This document shows, one piece after another, positions 42,878 to 49,161 of a stretch of 64,000 nucleotides of DNA. The notes under the pieces were generated by a model, which was given only the letters and a program-made list of their open reading frames with translations, did not search any database and was not told where the DNA came from. This DNA is from a virus, in the IMG/VR virus record IMGVR_UViG_3300009157_000018, positions 1 through 64,000 of that record; one strand, given 5' to 3'. The number at the start of each line of letters is the position of its first letter. The first letter of the stretch is position 1. The position numbers and the translations under genes are program-made.

Positions 42878-42960
42878 TGGTACTGACCGAGAGATTCGAA
42901 CTCTCACCCCGAAGGACTTGTTCCTAAGACAAGCGCGTAAACCAATTCCGCCAGGCCAGC
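42878..42960 (-). tRNA. tRNA-Leu (TAG)
   Basis: Anticodon loop CTTAGGA, long variable arm with TTCG, Leu-type D-arm (GCGGAATTGG...), G1-U72, encoded CCA. Confidence 0.9.
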
Positions 42961-43061
42961 ACACGATTAGTGCCGGTTACCGGGTCCGGCGCTGTTTCAG
43001 ACGGGATACATTTTACAAGCCCCAAATTGGCTAACCGATTACCTCTCACAGCGGTAAGTAA

Positions 43062-43139
43062 TGGTGGAGGCGCGGAGAATCGAACTCCGATCTTTCGGGT
43101 GCAAACCGACTGTGTAGACGCCACTAGCACTACACCCCC
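43062..43139 (-). tRNA. tRNA-Ala (TGC)
   Basis: Anticodon loop TTTGCAC, acceptor GGGGGTG/CGCCTCC with the G3-U70 Ala identity pair, A73, encoded CCA. Larger D-loop than usual. Confidence 0.9.
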
Positions 43140-43147
43140 ACGACCAT

Positions 43148-43158
43148 ATTGTACCACA
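43148..43158 (-). promoter_or_regulatory. extended -10 promoter of tRNA-Ala
   Basis: Minus-strand TGTGGTACAAT nine bases before the tRNA-Ala 5' end. No good -35. The transcript would start almost at the mature tRNA end. Confidence 0.55.
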
Positions 43159-43162
43159 GTTA

Positions 43163-43648
43163 TTATGAAGACGCCAGACGAATGATGAGATTGATCGCCA
43201 GAGAACCGACCGTAGCCGCGATCCCGACGAGAAGACCGACCTTCCATTGGTTGCTTCGTAGACGGTCGTTTTGGTCTTCACGATCTCTAGCCATCTGCTC
43301 CTTTGAAAGACGTTCGGTTTCAACCCGCTTGATTTCGGCAGTCTTCAGTTCTGCTAGCGTCATAGAAATGGTCGCAATGTCAGCCTTCGTAGCAAAATTG
43401 CGCTCTCGGTCATTCATGGTCTCACGCCACTCATTGGCGTCAGCCTTGTTTTCTTTCGCTAGCAGGGCGGCAGTGTCGATCGCCGCCTGAGAGAATTGGT
43501 GTTCCCTAGCGTGAGCGGCTTCGTGTTGTAAATGTTCCCGTTCATGATTGGCCCAAATTAGGTCCAAACGGTCACGGAGGGCAACAAGTTCGCCATGAAT
43601 GGTTGCATTTGTCGCCCGAGTTGAATTTTCAGTGTTGTCCTCAGGCAT
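43163..43648 (-). CDS. coiled-coil protein with C-terminal membrane anchor
   Basis: 161 residues. Long charged helical region (about 15-130, many His, Glu and Arg) followed by one transmembrane segment (about 138-157). Placed near endolysin and holin-like genes, so it may be a lysis accessory or second holin; unknown. Confidence 0.65.
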   Translation of the reverse strand: MPEDNTENSTRATNATIHGELVALRDRLDLIWANHEREHLQHEAAHAREHQFSQAAIDTAALLAKENKADANEWRETMNDRERNFATKADIATISMTLAELKTAEIKRVETERLSKEQMARDREDQNDRLRSNQWKVGLLVGIAATVGSLAINLIIRLASS

Positions 43649-43686
43649 TACCCCTCCCCCTGTGCCACTAGCACATGGTATGCATG

Positions 43687-43905
43687 TTATACTTCAGGTT
43701 GATCGATAATTTCAGTTGCCTCTGGCATTTTCATGCCATCAGCATTGAAGTTCTTGGCTGCTTCCTTAGCAATAGCCTCGGCTGCTGGATCACGCATCGG
43801 CGTGAGCTTAGGAGGAAGAAGTAGTTCATCCTTCATAGCCTTAACGCGCTTCTCAGCCTCCTTGTCATCCTTGTATCTGCGACTATTACGCAAGTTCTTT
43901 AACAC
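43687..43905 (-). CDS. small charged hypothetical protein
   Basis: 72 residues from GTG 43905 with GAGGG upstream. Basic N-terminal helix, proline-containing middle, acidic end. A longer frame upstream would run through tRNA-Asp and is rejected. Confidence 0.6.
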   Translation of the reverse strand: MLKNLRNSRRYKDDKEAEKRVKAMKDELLLPPKLTPMRDPAAEAIAKEAAKNFNADGMKMPEATEIIDQPEV

Positions 43906-43917
43906 TCTACCCTCGTT

Positions 43918-43993
43918 TGGCGGCGCCCAAGAGACTCGAACTCTCTGACTTCTGGTTGACAACCAGATACCGATACCCTTTGGCTTCGGCGCC
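43918..43993 (-). tRNA. tRNA-Asp (GTC)
   Basis: Anticodon loop TTGTCAA, stem TCTGG/CCAGA, G73, encoded CCA. TTAGCGT precedes it. One acceptor mismatch (7-66). Confidence 0.88.
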
Positions 43994-44002
43994 ACGCTAA
44001 TT

Positions 44003-44076
44003 TGGAGCGGCTACCCAGGATCGAACTGGGACTAACAGCTTGGAAGGCTGTTGTACTGCCGTTATACGACAGCCGC
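44003..44076 (-). tRNA. tRNA-Gly (TCC)
   Basis: Anticodon loop CTTCCAA, stem ACAGC/GCTGT, acceptor GCGGCTG/TAGCCGC, encoded CCA. Its first base is the last base of the CAP gene's stop. Confidence 0.92.
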
Positions 44077-44693
44077 TAGTTCAATTGTTGATGCTGTCCT
44101 GACCGCCTACCCCATAGCCAACTACCGATCATCAACAGAAGCACAACACCTACTACGCTAATCCCACCAGGAATTTCCGGTGTGGCTGTGTCCGTTAAGG
44201 GTCCAGGTAGAGATGGATACTCACCGCCGGTGCCAGGACCAGGTAGTGGAGGTGCAGGCGCTCCGGGTGAAACATCACACGGTCTACTGAAAAGGCTGAC
44301 GAAGTATGTTCGTCCAGTAGAAGGCTGGAAATATGCAGCGGAACCGATTTCAGCCCAATTGCCAGTCATTACGGCAAGGTGAGACGGACTGCCGATCCAT
44401 CCGATTACCGCCTGCGCCAAAGGATCAGCGTAACCCTTATTCCACGCAATGATCTCGCCCCACGACCAACAACCTAACCGTTGGGTTAGATCGGTGTGTG
44501 CAAACTCTCCCGTCACTGTGATTTCTATTACTCGTTCTAGTGCAACTCTGGTTAGCAGTGCAGAGGTTGGTAGGTCCGATTCTCCTACCGACACACGATA
44601 CGCATTAACGGCGTCATCGACTGGTGTGGCTGCGTAAACTGGAGTTGTAATCCCAAATACAAGTGCAAGAATGATAATAATTAACCTTCGCAT
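44076..44693 (-). CDS. secreted CAP-domain protein with C-terminal membrane anchor
   Basis: 205 residues from ATG 44693. An N-terminal signal peptide (MRRLIIIILALVFG, ending near Ala-Ala) is followed by a CAP/SCP-like domain (EFAHTDLTQR, WGEIIA, IGSPSHLAVM) and, after a Pro/Gly linker, a transmembrane segment and basic tail. CAP proteins are secreted in bacteria, with mixed roles. The anchor suggests display on the host cell; function unknown. Confidence 0.75.
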   Translation of the reverse strand: MRRLIIIILALVFGITTPVYAATPVDDAVNAYRVSVGESDLPTSALLTRVALERVIEITVTGEFAHTDLTQRLGCWSWGEIIAWNKGYADPLAQAVIGWIGSPSHLAVMTGNWAEIGSAAYFQPSTGRTYFVSLFSRPCDVSPGAPAPPLPGPGTGGEYPSLPGPLTDTATPEIPGGISVVGVVLLLMIGSWLWGRRSGQHQQLN

Positions 44694-44763
44694 CAGGTCC
44701 CCCCCCAACATCATATAGTGCCAAATAGGTAGCTATCCGACCAGCCACACTATTTATATGTGT

Positions 44764-44839
44764 TGGAGCCCCTGACAGGAATCGAACCCGCATACGCTCT
44801 GCTTCGAAGGCAGACGTTCATCCGTTGAACTACAGAGGC
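44764..44839 (-). tRNA. tRNA-Arg (TCG)
   Basis: Anticodon loop CTTCGAA, stem TCTGC/GCAGA, D-arm GTTC/GAAC, encoded CCA. Confidence 0.92.
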
Positions 44840-44841
44840 CC

Positions 44842-44915
44842 TGGTAGCGACTGCGGGACTCGAACCCGCTTCTCCGACTTGAAAGGCCGGATGCTCAGCC
44901 CTATGCTCAGCCGCC
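44842..44915 (-). tRNA. tRNA-Glu (TTC)
   Basis: Anticodon loop CTTTCAA, T-arm GCGGG/CCCGC, G1-U72, encoded CCA. Confidence 0.9.
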
Positions 44916-44924
44916 GTGATAAAT

Positions 44925-45000
44925 TGGTACGGCCTACCAGATTCGAACTGGTGATCTTCTGATTGAGAATCAGATGCCTTGTCCGCTTGGCCAAGGCCGC
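44925..45000 (-). tRNA. tRNA-Glu (CTC)
   Basis: Anticodon loop TTCTCAA, stem TCTGA/TCAGA, G1-U72, T-arm ACCAG/CTGGT, encoded CCA. Confidence 0.9.
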
Positions 45001-45007
45001 ATAAGTA

Positions 45008-45082
45008 GCCCATCTCACCCCGTGACCGCAGCACTTGTTGGGACAGTTACTAGCGACACCCCAAGTGGGTCGAGAGATAGGC
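45008..45082 (-). ncRNA. rod-like structured RNA between tRNA-Lys and tRNA-Glu
   Basis: Nested helices on the minus strand: GCCTATCTC/GAGATGGGC, then GACC/GGTC, then CACTTG/CAAGTG. No frame. About 75 nt, the size of a small RNA. Confidence 0.5.
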
Positions 45083-45089
45083 GTGTAAT

Positions 45090-45165
45090 TGGCGAGCCCC
45101 CCGAGATTCGAACTCGGAACCTTATGGGTAAGAACCATCTGCACCAGCCGTTGTGCTAGAGGCCC
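45090..45165 (-). tRNA. tRNA-Lys (CTT)
   Basis: Anticodon loop TTCTTAC, D-arm GCAC/GTGC, T-arm CCGAG/CTCGG, G73, encoded CCA. One G-A mismatch at the top of the anticodon stem. Confidence 0.87.
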
Positions 45166-45238
45166 GCTGATATTGCCGTGTAGGAGATACGGCGACGACC
45201 ACCCCGCTCCCTACGAAGCGACGGGCTCTGACCCCCCT
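45166..45238 (-). ncRNA. short hairpin-containing spacer
   Basis: Contains a GCCGT/ACGGC hairpin and a CCCG/CGGG pairing. No coding frame. Little else can be said. Confidence 0.3.
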
Positions 45239-45312
45239 TGGCTGGCTCGCTAGGATTCGAACCTAGATAGTGAGGACCAAAATCTCACGTCCTGCCGTTA
45301 GACGACAAGCCA
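45239..45312 (-). tRNA. tRNA-Gln (TTG)
   Basis: Anticodon loop TTTTGGT, T1-A72 weak first pair typical of Gln, T-arm CTAGG/CCTAG, G73, encoded CCA. Preceded by ATAGCGT. Confidence 0.87.
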
Positions 45313-45486
45313 ACGCTATTGTGGCGGTAGTACTCCCCAGGCTATGGTGGGCCAAGGACCGCCGAATAAATGCGCTTACTAGCCTTGCGTCCAAGGCCAC
45401 CCCGCCTCCAGGCTTTCTACTAAAGTGCCTATTCCCTCAGCGCGTAGTCCAAGGAGCAGAGGCCCGAAGGCATGCTCCCGGTTAAA
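45313..45486 (-). ncRNA. hairpin-rich non-coding segment
   Basis: Minus-strand helices: GGCGGT/ACCGCC (45358-45363 with 45323-45328), a GGAGCA/TGCTCC hairpin capped by GCC-TTCG-GGC (45453-45478), and GCCTTG/CAAGGC. No frame. Probably a stable RNA. Confidence 0.45.
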
Positions 45487-45571
45487 ATAAGGTCAGGATG
45501 GATCACTGCAGGTCTCATCAACGCACCGGTATCTACTTGCCGGAGGCTCTCTCTTGGCCTACTGACCTTAT
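45487..45571 (-). ncRNA. structured element closed by a 10-bp helix
   Basis: ATAAGGTCAG/CTGACCTTAT joins 45562-45571 to 45487-45496, with inner GGC/GCC and CCGG/CCGG stems, a multi-branch fold followed by TTTT. It immediately follows the tmRNA-like gene and may be its terminator or a partner RNA. Confidence 0.5.
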
Positions 45572-45574
45572 AAA

Positions 45575-45659
45575 TGGTGGAGGCGCCGACGAGTTGCACA
45601 TCGGGTCCGAAACCGTTCTCTTGCGAGGCTTACAGCTTCGTCGAACCTATCTCACCCCC
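45575..45659 (-). ncRNA. tmRNA-like tRNA domain without tag reading frame
   Basis: 85 nt on the minus strand. The acceptor GGGGGTG/CGCCTCC (with G3-U70 and A73-CCA) is identical to that of tRNA-Ala here. After it comes GATAGGTTCGACG, the tmRNA 5' hallmark, then CGAAGC pairing with GTTTCG (helix-2-like), an internal hairpin CTC-GCAA-GAG, and a T-arm CCGATG/CGTCGG with loop TGCAACT next to TTTCGGAC, as in tmRNA 3' ends. No tag frame or pseudoknots. It would be an Ala-chargeable SmpB-type tRNA-like RNA. Confidence 0.65.
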
Positions 45660-45663
45660 AGGT

Positions 45664-45738
45664 TGGCTGGCACGGAAGGGATCGAACCTTCGAATACACG
45701 GTTAACAGCCGCGCTCTTTACCGCTCAGACACATGCCA
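45664..45738 (-). tRNA. tRNA-Asn (GTT)
   Basis: Anticodon loop CTGTTAA, T1-A72, T-arm GAAGG/CCTTC, G73, encoded CCA. TTAGCGT precedes it. Confidence 0.88.
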
Positions 45739-45746
45739 ACGCTAAT

Positions 45747-46608
45747 GGCGAACACGATCAATGTTTCGGTGCGGTCCATATCACGATAGTACCTCAGGTG
45801 ATCGACCCTTCGCTACGTTGAACCCTATCCTAGTTCGCCTAAGCCAGCGTTTGAACAGGGGCGACCCGTCAACCTCTGGCTGTATAAATGATGCTGCTAG
45901 ATTATCTGGACCTAGGAATCGACCGTCGCCTTAGAGGTCGTCTAATGTCCCTAACCTGAAATGCATTAAGCCTAGCCTTCGGATTGAATAATCCGATCTT
46001 AGGCTTATAAGAACGGGGAACTCTAAAAAATTTCCCAGGCATAATATCCCCTAATCTGTTGGTCAGCGTCATCCTCATATCTGACCTGTCAGCCCCTCTA
46101 TACTCCATTCCGAGTGCCCTAGCACTTTAGGTATAGAACCTTGTGGCCGTTGCCACGCTGCTGACTTCCCGTCGTGGATTCTCCCAAGTCTGTGTCCTTT
46201 AATTTCCAGACTATATCCAGCTCGCGGGAAGCGATAATGGATAGTTGTGAAAGCCACAACAAGAGTCACCACTATAAAATACCTTTGGGGAGTTTATGGG
46301 AAGGTGTACACCACTACTCTTGCTCTTGCAAGTCCTGCTCCCCAAAGGCAGTTAAATTGGCTTCGCGGGTTTCTAGTAAGACCCCAAGCCAGTTACCTTC
46401 TGCCACAACTAGAACACGGCGGTAACGAATAAATGAGGTAAGGCTTGCCTGGATACGCTACCCATGACCAAGGCGTCCGTCCAGGGCGATGGAATCCAAG
46501 CCATCGCCGTGCGTGGGGAGGAGGTACCCCACACCGTATTCGCCAATTGTTAAAGTTGCTGTGACCCCGGCCGGGTTCTCCCTTGGTTCGCTACCAGAGC
46601 CACAGCAA
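45747..46608 (-). ncRNA. large ornate structured non-coding RNA locus
   Basis: About 860 nt with no convincing gene. Minus-strand helices include TTGCTGTG/CACAGCAA (46601-46608 with 46556-46563), GTGGGG/CCCCAC (46513-46532), GGCGATGG/CCATCGCC (46485-46508), CCTGGA/TCCAGG, GTTACC/GGTAAC, an 11-bp CTCCCCAAAGG/CCTTTGGGGAG (46338-46348 with 46282-46292), GTTGTG/CACAAC, a two-tier TAAGCCTA/CGGATT hairpin (45967-46007), and a final GGCGAAC/GTTCGCC (45833-45839 with 45747-45753). Resembles GOLLD/ROOL-like phage RNAs in size and tRNA neighbourhood; class not proven. Confidence 0.6.
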
Positions 46609-46632
46609 ATAATTGGTACGTCCTACAGGAAA

Positions 46633-46709
46633 TGGTAGGGACCCCGAGAGTCGAACTCGGCTAAACTACCTTATCAGAGTAGCGCTCACGACCGGCCTGC
46701 CCGATCCCT
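46633..46709 (-). tRNA. tRNA-Ile (GAT)
   Basis: Anticodon loop CTGATAA, acceptor AGGGATC/GGTCCCT, T-arm CCGAG/CTCGG, encoded CCA. Confidence 0.9.
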
Positions 46710-46710
46710 A

Positions 46711-46788
46711 TGGTAGCCTCTCATGGAATCGAACCATGCTCTGAGCCGCTTATAAGACGGATTCCCTCTACCAGAGAGAACAGAGGCC
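46711..46788 (-). tRNA. tRNA-Ile (TAT)
   Basis: Anticodon loop CTTATAA, T-arm CATGG/CCATG, G1-U72, encoded CCA. Reads ATA directly without needing lysidine. Confidence 0.88.
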
Positions 46789-46796
46789 ATTCTGAT

Positions 46797-46870
46797 TGGT
46801 TGCGGGTACGAGAATCGAACTCGTTATCCACAGGTTATGAGCCTGGGCAACCCACCAGGGTCTACCCGCG
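46797..46870 (-). tRNA. initiator tRNA-fMet (CAT)
   Basis: Anticodon loop CTCATAA and a C1-A72 mismatch in CGCGGGT/ACCCGCA, the hallmark of initiator tRNA. Encoded CCA. Confidence 0.88.
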
Positions 46871-46878
46871 AAGATCAT

Positions 46879-46952
46879 TGGAGCAGATAGCCGGGTTCGA
46901 ACCGACGATTCCTGCATGGCACGCAAGCGTGTTACCACTATACCATATCTGC
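46879..46952 (-). tRNA. tRNA-Gly (GCC)
   Basis: Anticodon loop GTGCCAT, acceptor GCAGATA/TATCTGC, T-arm with TTCGAAC, encoded CCA. Confidence 0.92.
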
Positions 46953-46953
46953 T

Positions 46954-47028
46954 TGGCTGCGTCTCTTCGATTCGAACGAAGGGTACACGGGTTCAGAGCC
47001 CGCCGCCTTACCGCTTGGCTAAGACGCA
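46954..47028 (-). tRNA. tRNA-Gln (CTG)
   Basis: Anticodon loop CTCTGAA, T1-A72, acceptor TGCGTCT/AGACGCA, T-arm CTTCG/CGAAG, encoded CCA. Confidence 0.92.
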
Positions 47029-47035
47029 AAGATGT

Positions 47036-47134
47036 GTACGGTCTTAAGGCAAGGAGACCATCACAGGAGGTTTACCGCTCTGGCATTGCTGCCCTCTCGG
47101 TCTAACTCAGCACAGCTAGTACACAGACCCGTAC
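47036..47134 (-). ncRNA. closed hairpin element between tRNA-Ser and tRNA-Gln
   Basis: GTACGGGTCT (47125-47134) pairs with AGACCGTAC (47036-47044) with one bulged G, closing about 100 nt with no frame. Confidence 0.45.
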
Positions 47135-47139
47135 TTAAT

Positions 47140-47226
47140 TGGCGGAAGTTGTAGGACTCGAACCCACACGGGCTTTCACACCCATCACTCTTTTCAGGAG
47201 AGCTAAGTACACCAATACGAACTTCC
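47140..47226 (-). tRNA. tRNA-Ser (TGA) with C33
   Basis: Class II tRNA with a long variable arm, acceptor GGAAGTT/AACTTCC, G73 and encoded CCA. Anticodon loop is CCTGAAA, with C instead of the near-universal T at base 33. Confidence 0.82.
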
Positions 47227-47334
47227 GCGTTTGTTAATTTTGACCCCGGTTACCTGACCACCGAAGTGACCAACCAACCAATCCACCGACTCGCCGGGGG
47301 TCGTTCCAAGGCTGCACCAAGGAGGACAGTGCTA

Positions 47335-47363
47335 ACTGTAACACAGCTCTTTGGGCTTGTCAA
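47335..47363 (-). promoter_or_regulatory. sigma70-type promoter of the tRNA array
   Basis: Minus-strand TTGACA (47358-47363), 17-base spacer, TACAGT (47335-47340). It lies before tRNA-Ser(TGA), the first of the array, with a ~100-nt leader containing a GACCCC/GGGGTC-closed fold (about 47240-47300). Confidence 0.85.
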
Positions 47364-47418
47364 GTGCGAATCGGCGCGAGGGACGCCCGGACTAAGCCGA
47401 GCGCCCCCCGCAGGCCAT

Positions 47419-48654
47419 CTAGACATGCTTAGTGATGTACCAAGTGAAGTTCTGCGAGTTGGTGAAGGTATATTGCTTCCCAACCTGAGCATCCACTGCT
47501 ACATCTTTCACATCTCCTGTAATCGTCACACCAGACAACACATCGGTTCGAAGAACCTGGTGGGTGTCGGGATGCTTGAATTCCAACTTGATGGCAATGT
47601 CATTTCGGAATGCATCGACGGGGAAATCAGTATCAGTTGTAGCGGTGCTACCACCAATCATGATCTTCTCTAGATCGAAGTCTTCCGCGAAGACAGTGAA
47701 GTTACCCGTTACATCGGCTGGAGTCTGACGCCATGATCCAACCTTTTGGCTACCCATTCCTTCTTCGCTCTGGGCGTTGAAGTTCATGGTTGCGTCAACG
47801 CTCTGCATACCTCTCACTTGCATGCCATTAGGGGCGTTTGCAGTGATGGTAACAGGGATATGATAGTAACCACGAATAGCTGCAGGACTTACGGTGTCCT
47901 TGGCTTGGAACGGATCAGGAGTCGTGCCACCAGTACGCTGGTAAGACCACGCGAACTGAGTGCCGTTAGCGATCTGGGCAAGGATCGTCGCGTTGGTAAT
48001 CGAAACAACCGTACCGCTACATACAAAGTCGTCATTTTCCAGAAGATAAGTGGTAGAACCTGATGGCTGAGCCATCTGGGCGCTAATCAAGAAGTTTCCA
48101 GAAGCCTGCCCACGCGTTAGCGCAATAGCAGTATTCGACAATGTATAGACGGCCTGGCTAGCACCTGATGCTGTCTGATTATCAACTTGAACAAATCGCT
48201 CAAATGCGGTCTTGTTGTCCGCAGTCAGATCGAAGGTCTCCGTTGCCGATGCATTGGTAGCCGCTTGAATACGGTAACTACCGACTGTTGCCTGCCGAAC
48301 GTAAACGCTCTGCAACCATGCAGTACGAGCAGTGTTTCTCTGCATCATTAGAACGTCAACATCAGCGTTGCCAAGCATATCCTGAACAGTCTTATTTGAC
48401 CAGGTATGCGAAGGATCGAAGTTCGCAAACATCGAAATCAATCGAGCATTGACTAAGTTGGCGTCAATAGGTAGCGTGACATCAGGAGAATCGAAGCTGA
48501 TACCTACAACGGTTTCGTTTCCGATTTCCTTTTCCACGGTATTTGGCCGCTGAGCATTCGTGTTAGCAGACTGTACACGGCGAGCCTGTGAACTAGCTGC
48601 TGGAGTGACAATAAACGGCGCTAAGTTTGCTGGGTCTTGTGATAGACGGCCCAT
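47419..48654 (-). CDS. major tail (tube) protein
   Basis: 411 residues, Thr/Asn/Ala-rich and beta-dominated, with an immunoglobulin-like C-terminal region. It follows the tail terminator/completion genes and precedes the tRNA block. Its likely role is the tail tube subunit; identification rests on size, composition and position. Confidence 0.7.
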   Translation of the reverse strand: MGRLSQDPANLAPFIVTPAASSQARRVQSANTNAQRPNTVEKEIGNETVVGISFDSPDVTLPIDANLVNARLISMFANFDPSHTWSNKTVQDMLGNADVDVLMMQRNTARTAWLQSVYVRQATVGSYRIQAATNASATETFDLTADNKTAFERFVQVDNQTASGASQAVYTLSNTAIALTRGQASGNFLISAQMAQPSGSTTYLLENDDFVCSGTVVSITNATILAQIANGTQFAWSYQRTGGTTPDPFQAKDTVSPAAIRGYYHIPVTITANAPNGMQVRGMQSVDATMNFNAQSEEGMGSQKVGSWRQTPADVTGNFTVFAEDFDLEKIMIGGSTATTDTDFPVDAFRNDIAIKLEFKHPDTHQVLRTDVLSGVTITGDVKDVAVDAQVGKQYTFTNSQNFTWYITKHV

Positions 48655-48675
48655 AGAAATATTCCTCCGATGGAA

Positions 48676-49158
48676 TTACGCCTCCACAACTCTACGAAGA
48701 GTTGAGAAGACTTGAGCTCTGAATCTTGACTTTTCTGGCAAGATTGACAGAGTAGGAATCTTTTCCCACCCAACATCATCGGTCACGAAGTAGTCATTAA
48801 TCGTAGGACTAGTCTCGTTCCCGGTGGTGAAGTTGTAGATTGGAATGATGTCACGAATCATGTTCTCAATCGTTTCAGCCAACCGGACTCTCTGTGCATC
48901 ATTCGCCCCATAAATGTGACAAAAGATGATTCGCTCTTTCGCGTGATTTCCGAGCTCATACCCCGTAGGCGTACTACTTCGAAGTTCGATGTAGACGCTG
49001 GGCACAGAGATTTCCTCATATACCGGCCAACCATCACGCACCTGAGATACTGTTACAGTATCCCAGCCTAAAGCGCTCAGGCCACTCTGGATAAAATAGG
49101 TTGCGGAGTACTGGTCAATCTCAGCATCCGACAATGTAGTAGGTGTTGGGTTCGGCAT
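48676..49158 (-). CDS. tail terminator/completion protein
   Basis: 160 residues. Sequence and position between the connector genes and the tube gene match the small tail-terminator fold that caps the tube. Strand-helix pattern with IYIELRSSTP-like segment. Family assignment by context. Confidence 0.65.
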   Translation of the reverse strand: MPNPTPTTLSDAEIDQYSATYFIQSGLSALGWDTVTVSQVRDGWPVYEEISVPSVYIELRSSTPTGYELGNHAKERIIFCHIYGANDAQRVRLAETIENMIRDIIPIYNFTTGNETSPTINDYFVTDDVGWEKIPTLSILPEKSRFRAQVFSTLRRVVEA

Positions 49159-49161
49159 CGC

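Noticed and set aside
43906-43995. Upstream extension of the small gene at 43687
   Set aside because: The extension is translated tRNA-Asp sequence; a GTG with a good ribosome site lies just after the tRNA.
45575-45659. Ordinary second tRNA-Ala
   Set aside because: No anticodon arm with T33 and a 7-base loop can be formed; the GGTTCGACG and TTTCGGAC segments fit tmRNA ends instead.
45902-46272. Two small overlapping minus-strand frames in the non-coding block
   Set aside because: They lie over strong RNA helices, have no recognisable domain and poor ribosome sites; structure explains the region better. Not excluded completely.
46710-47105. 131-codon plus-strand frame
   Set aside because: It covers five tRNA genes on the other strand and is a by-product of their composition.
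34934-47226. CRISPR array interpretation of the repeated GGTTCGAAT-type motifs
   Set aside because: The repeats are tRNA T-arms with irregular spacing and cloverleaf context, not CRISPR repeats.
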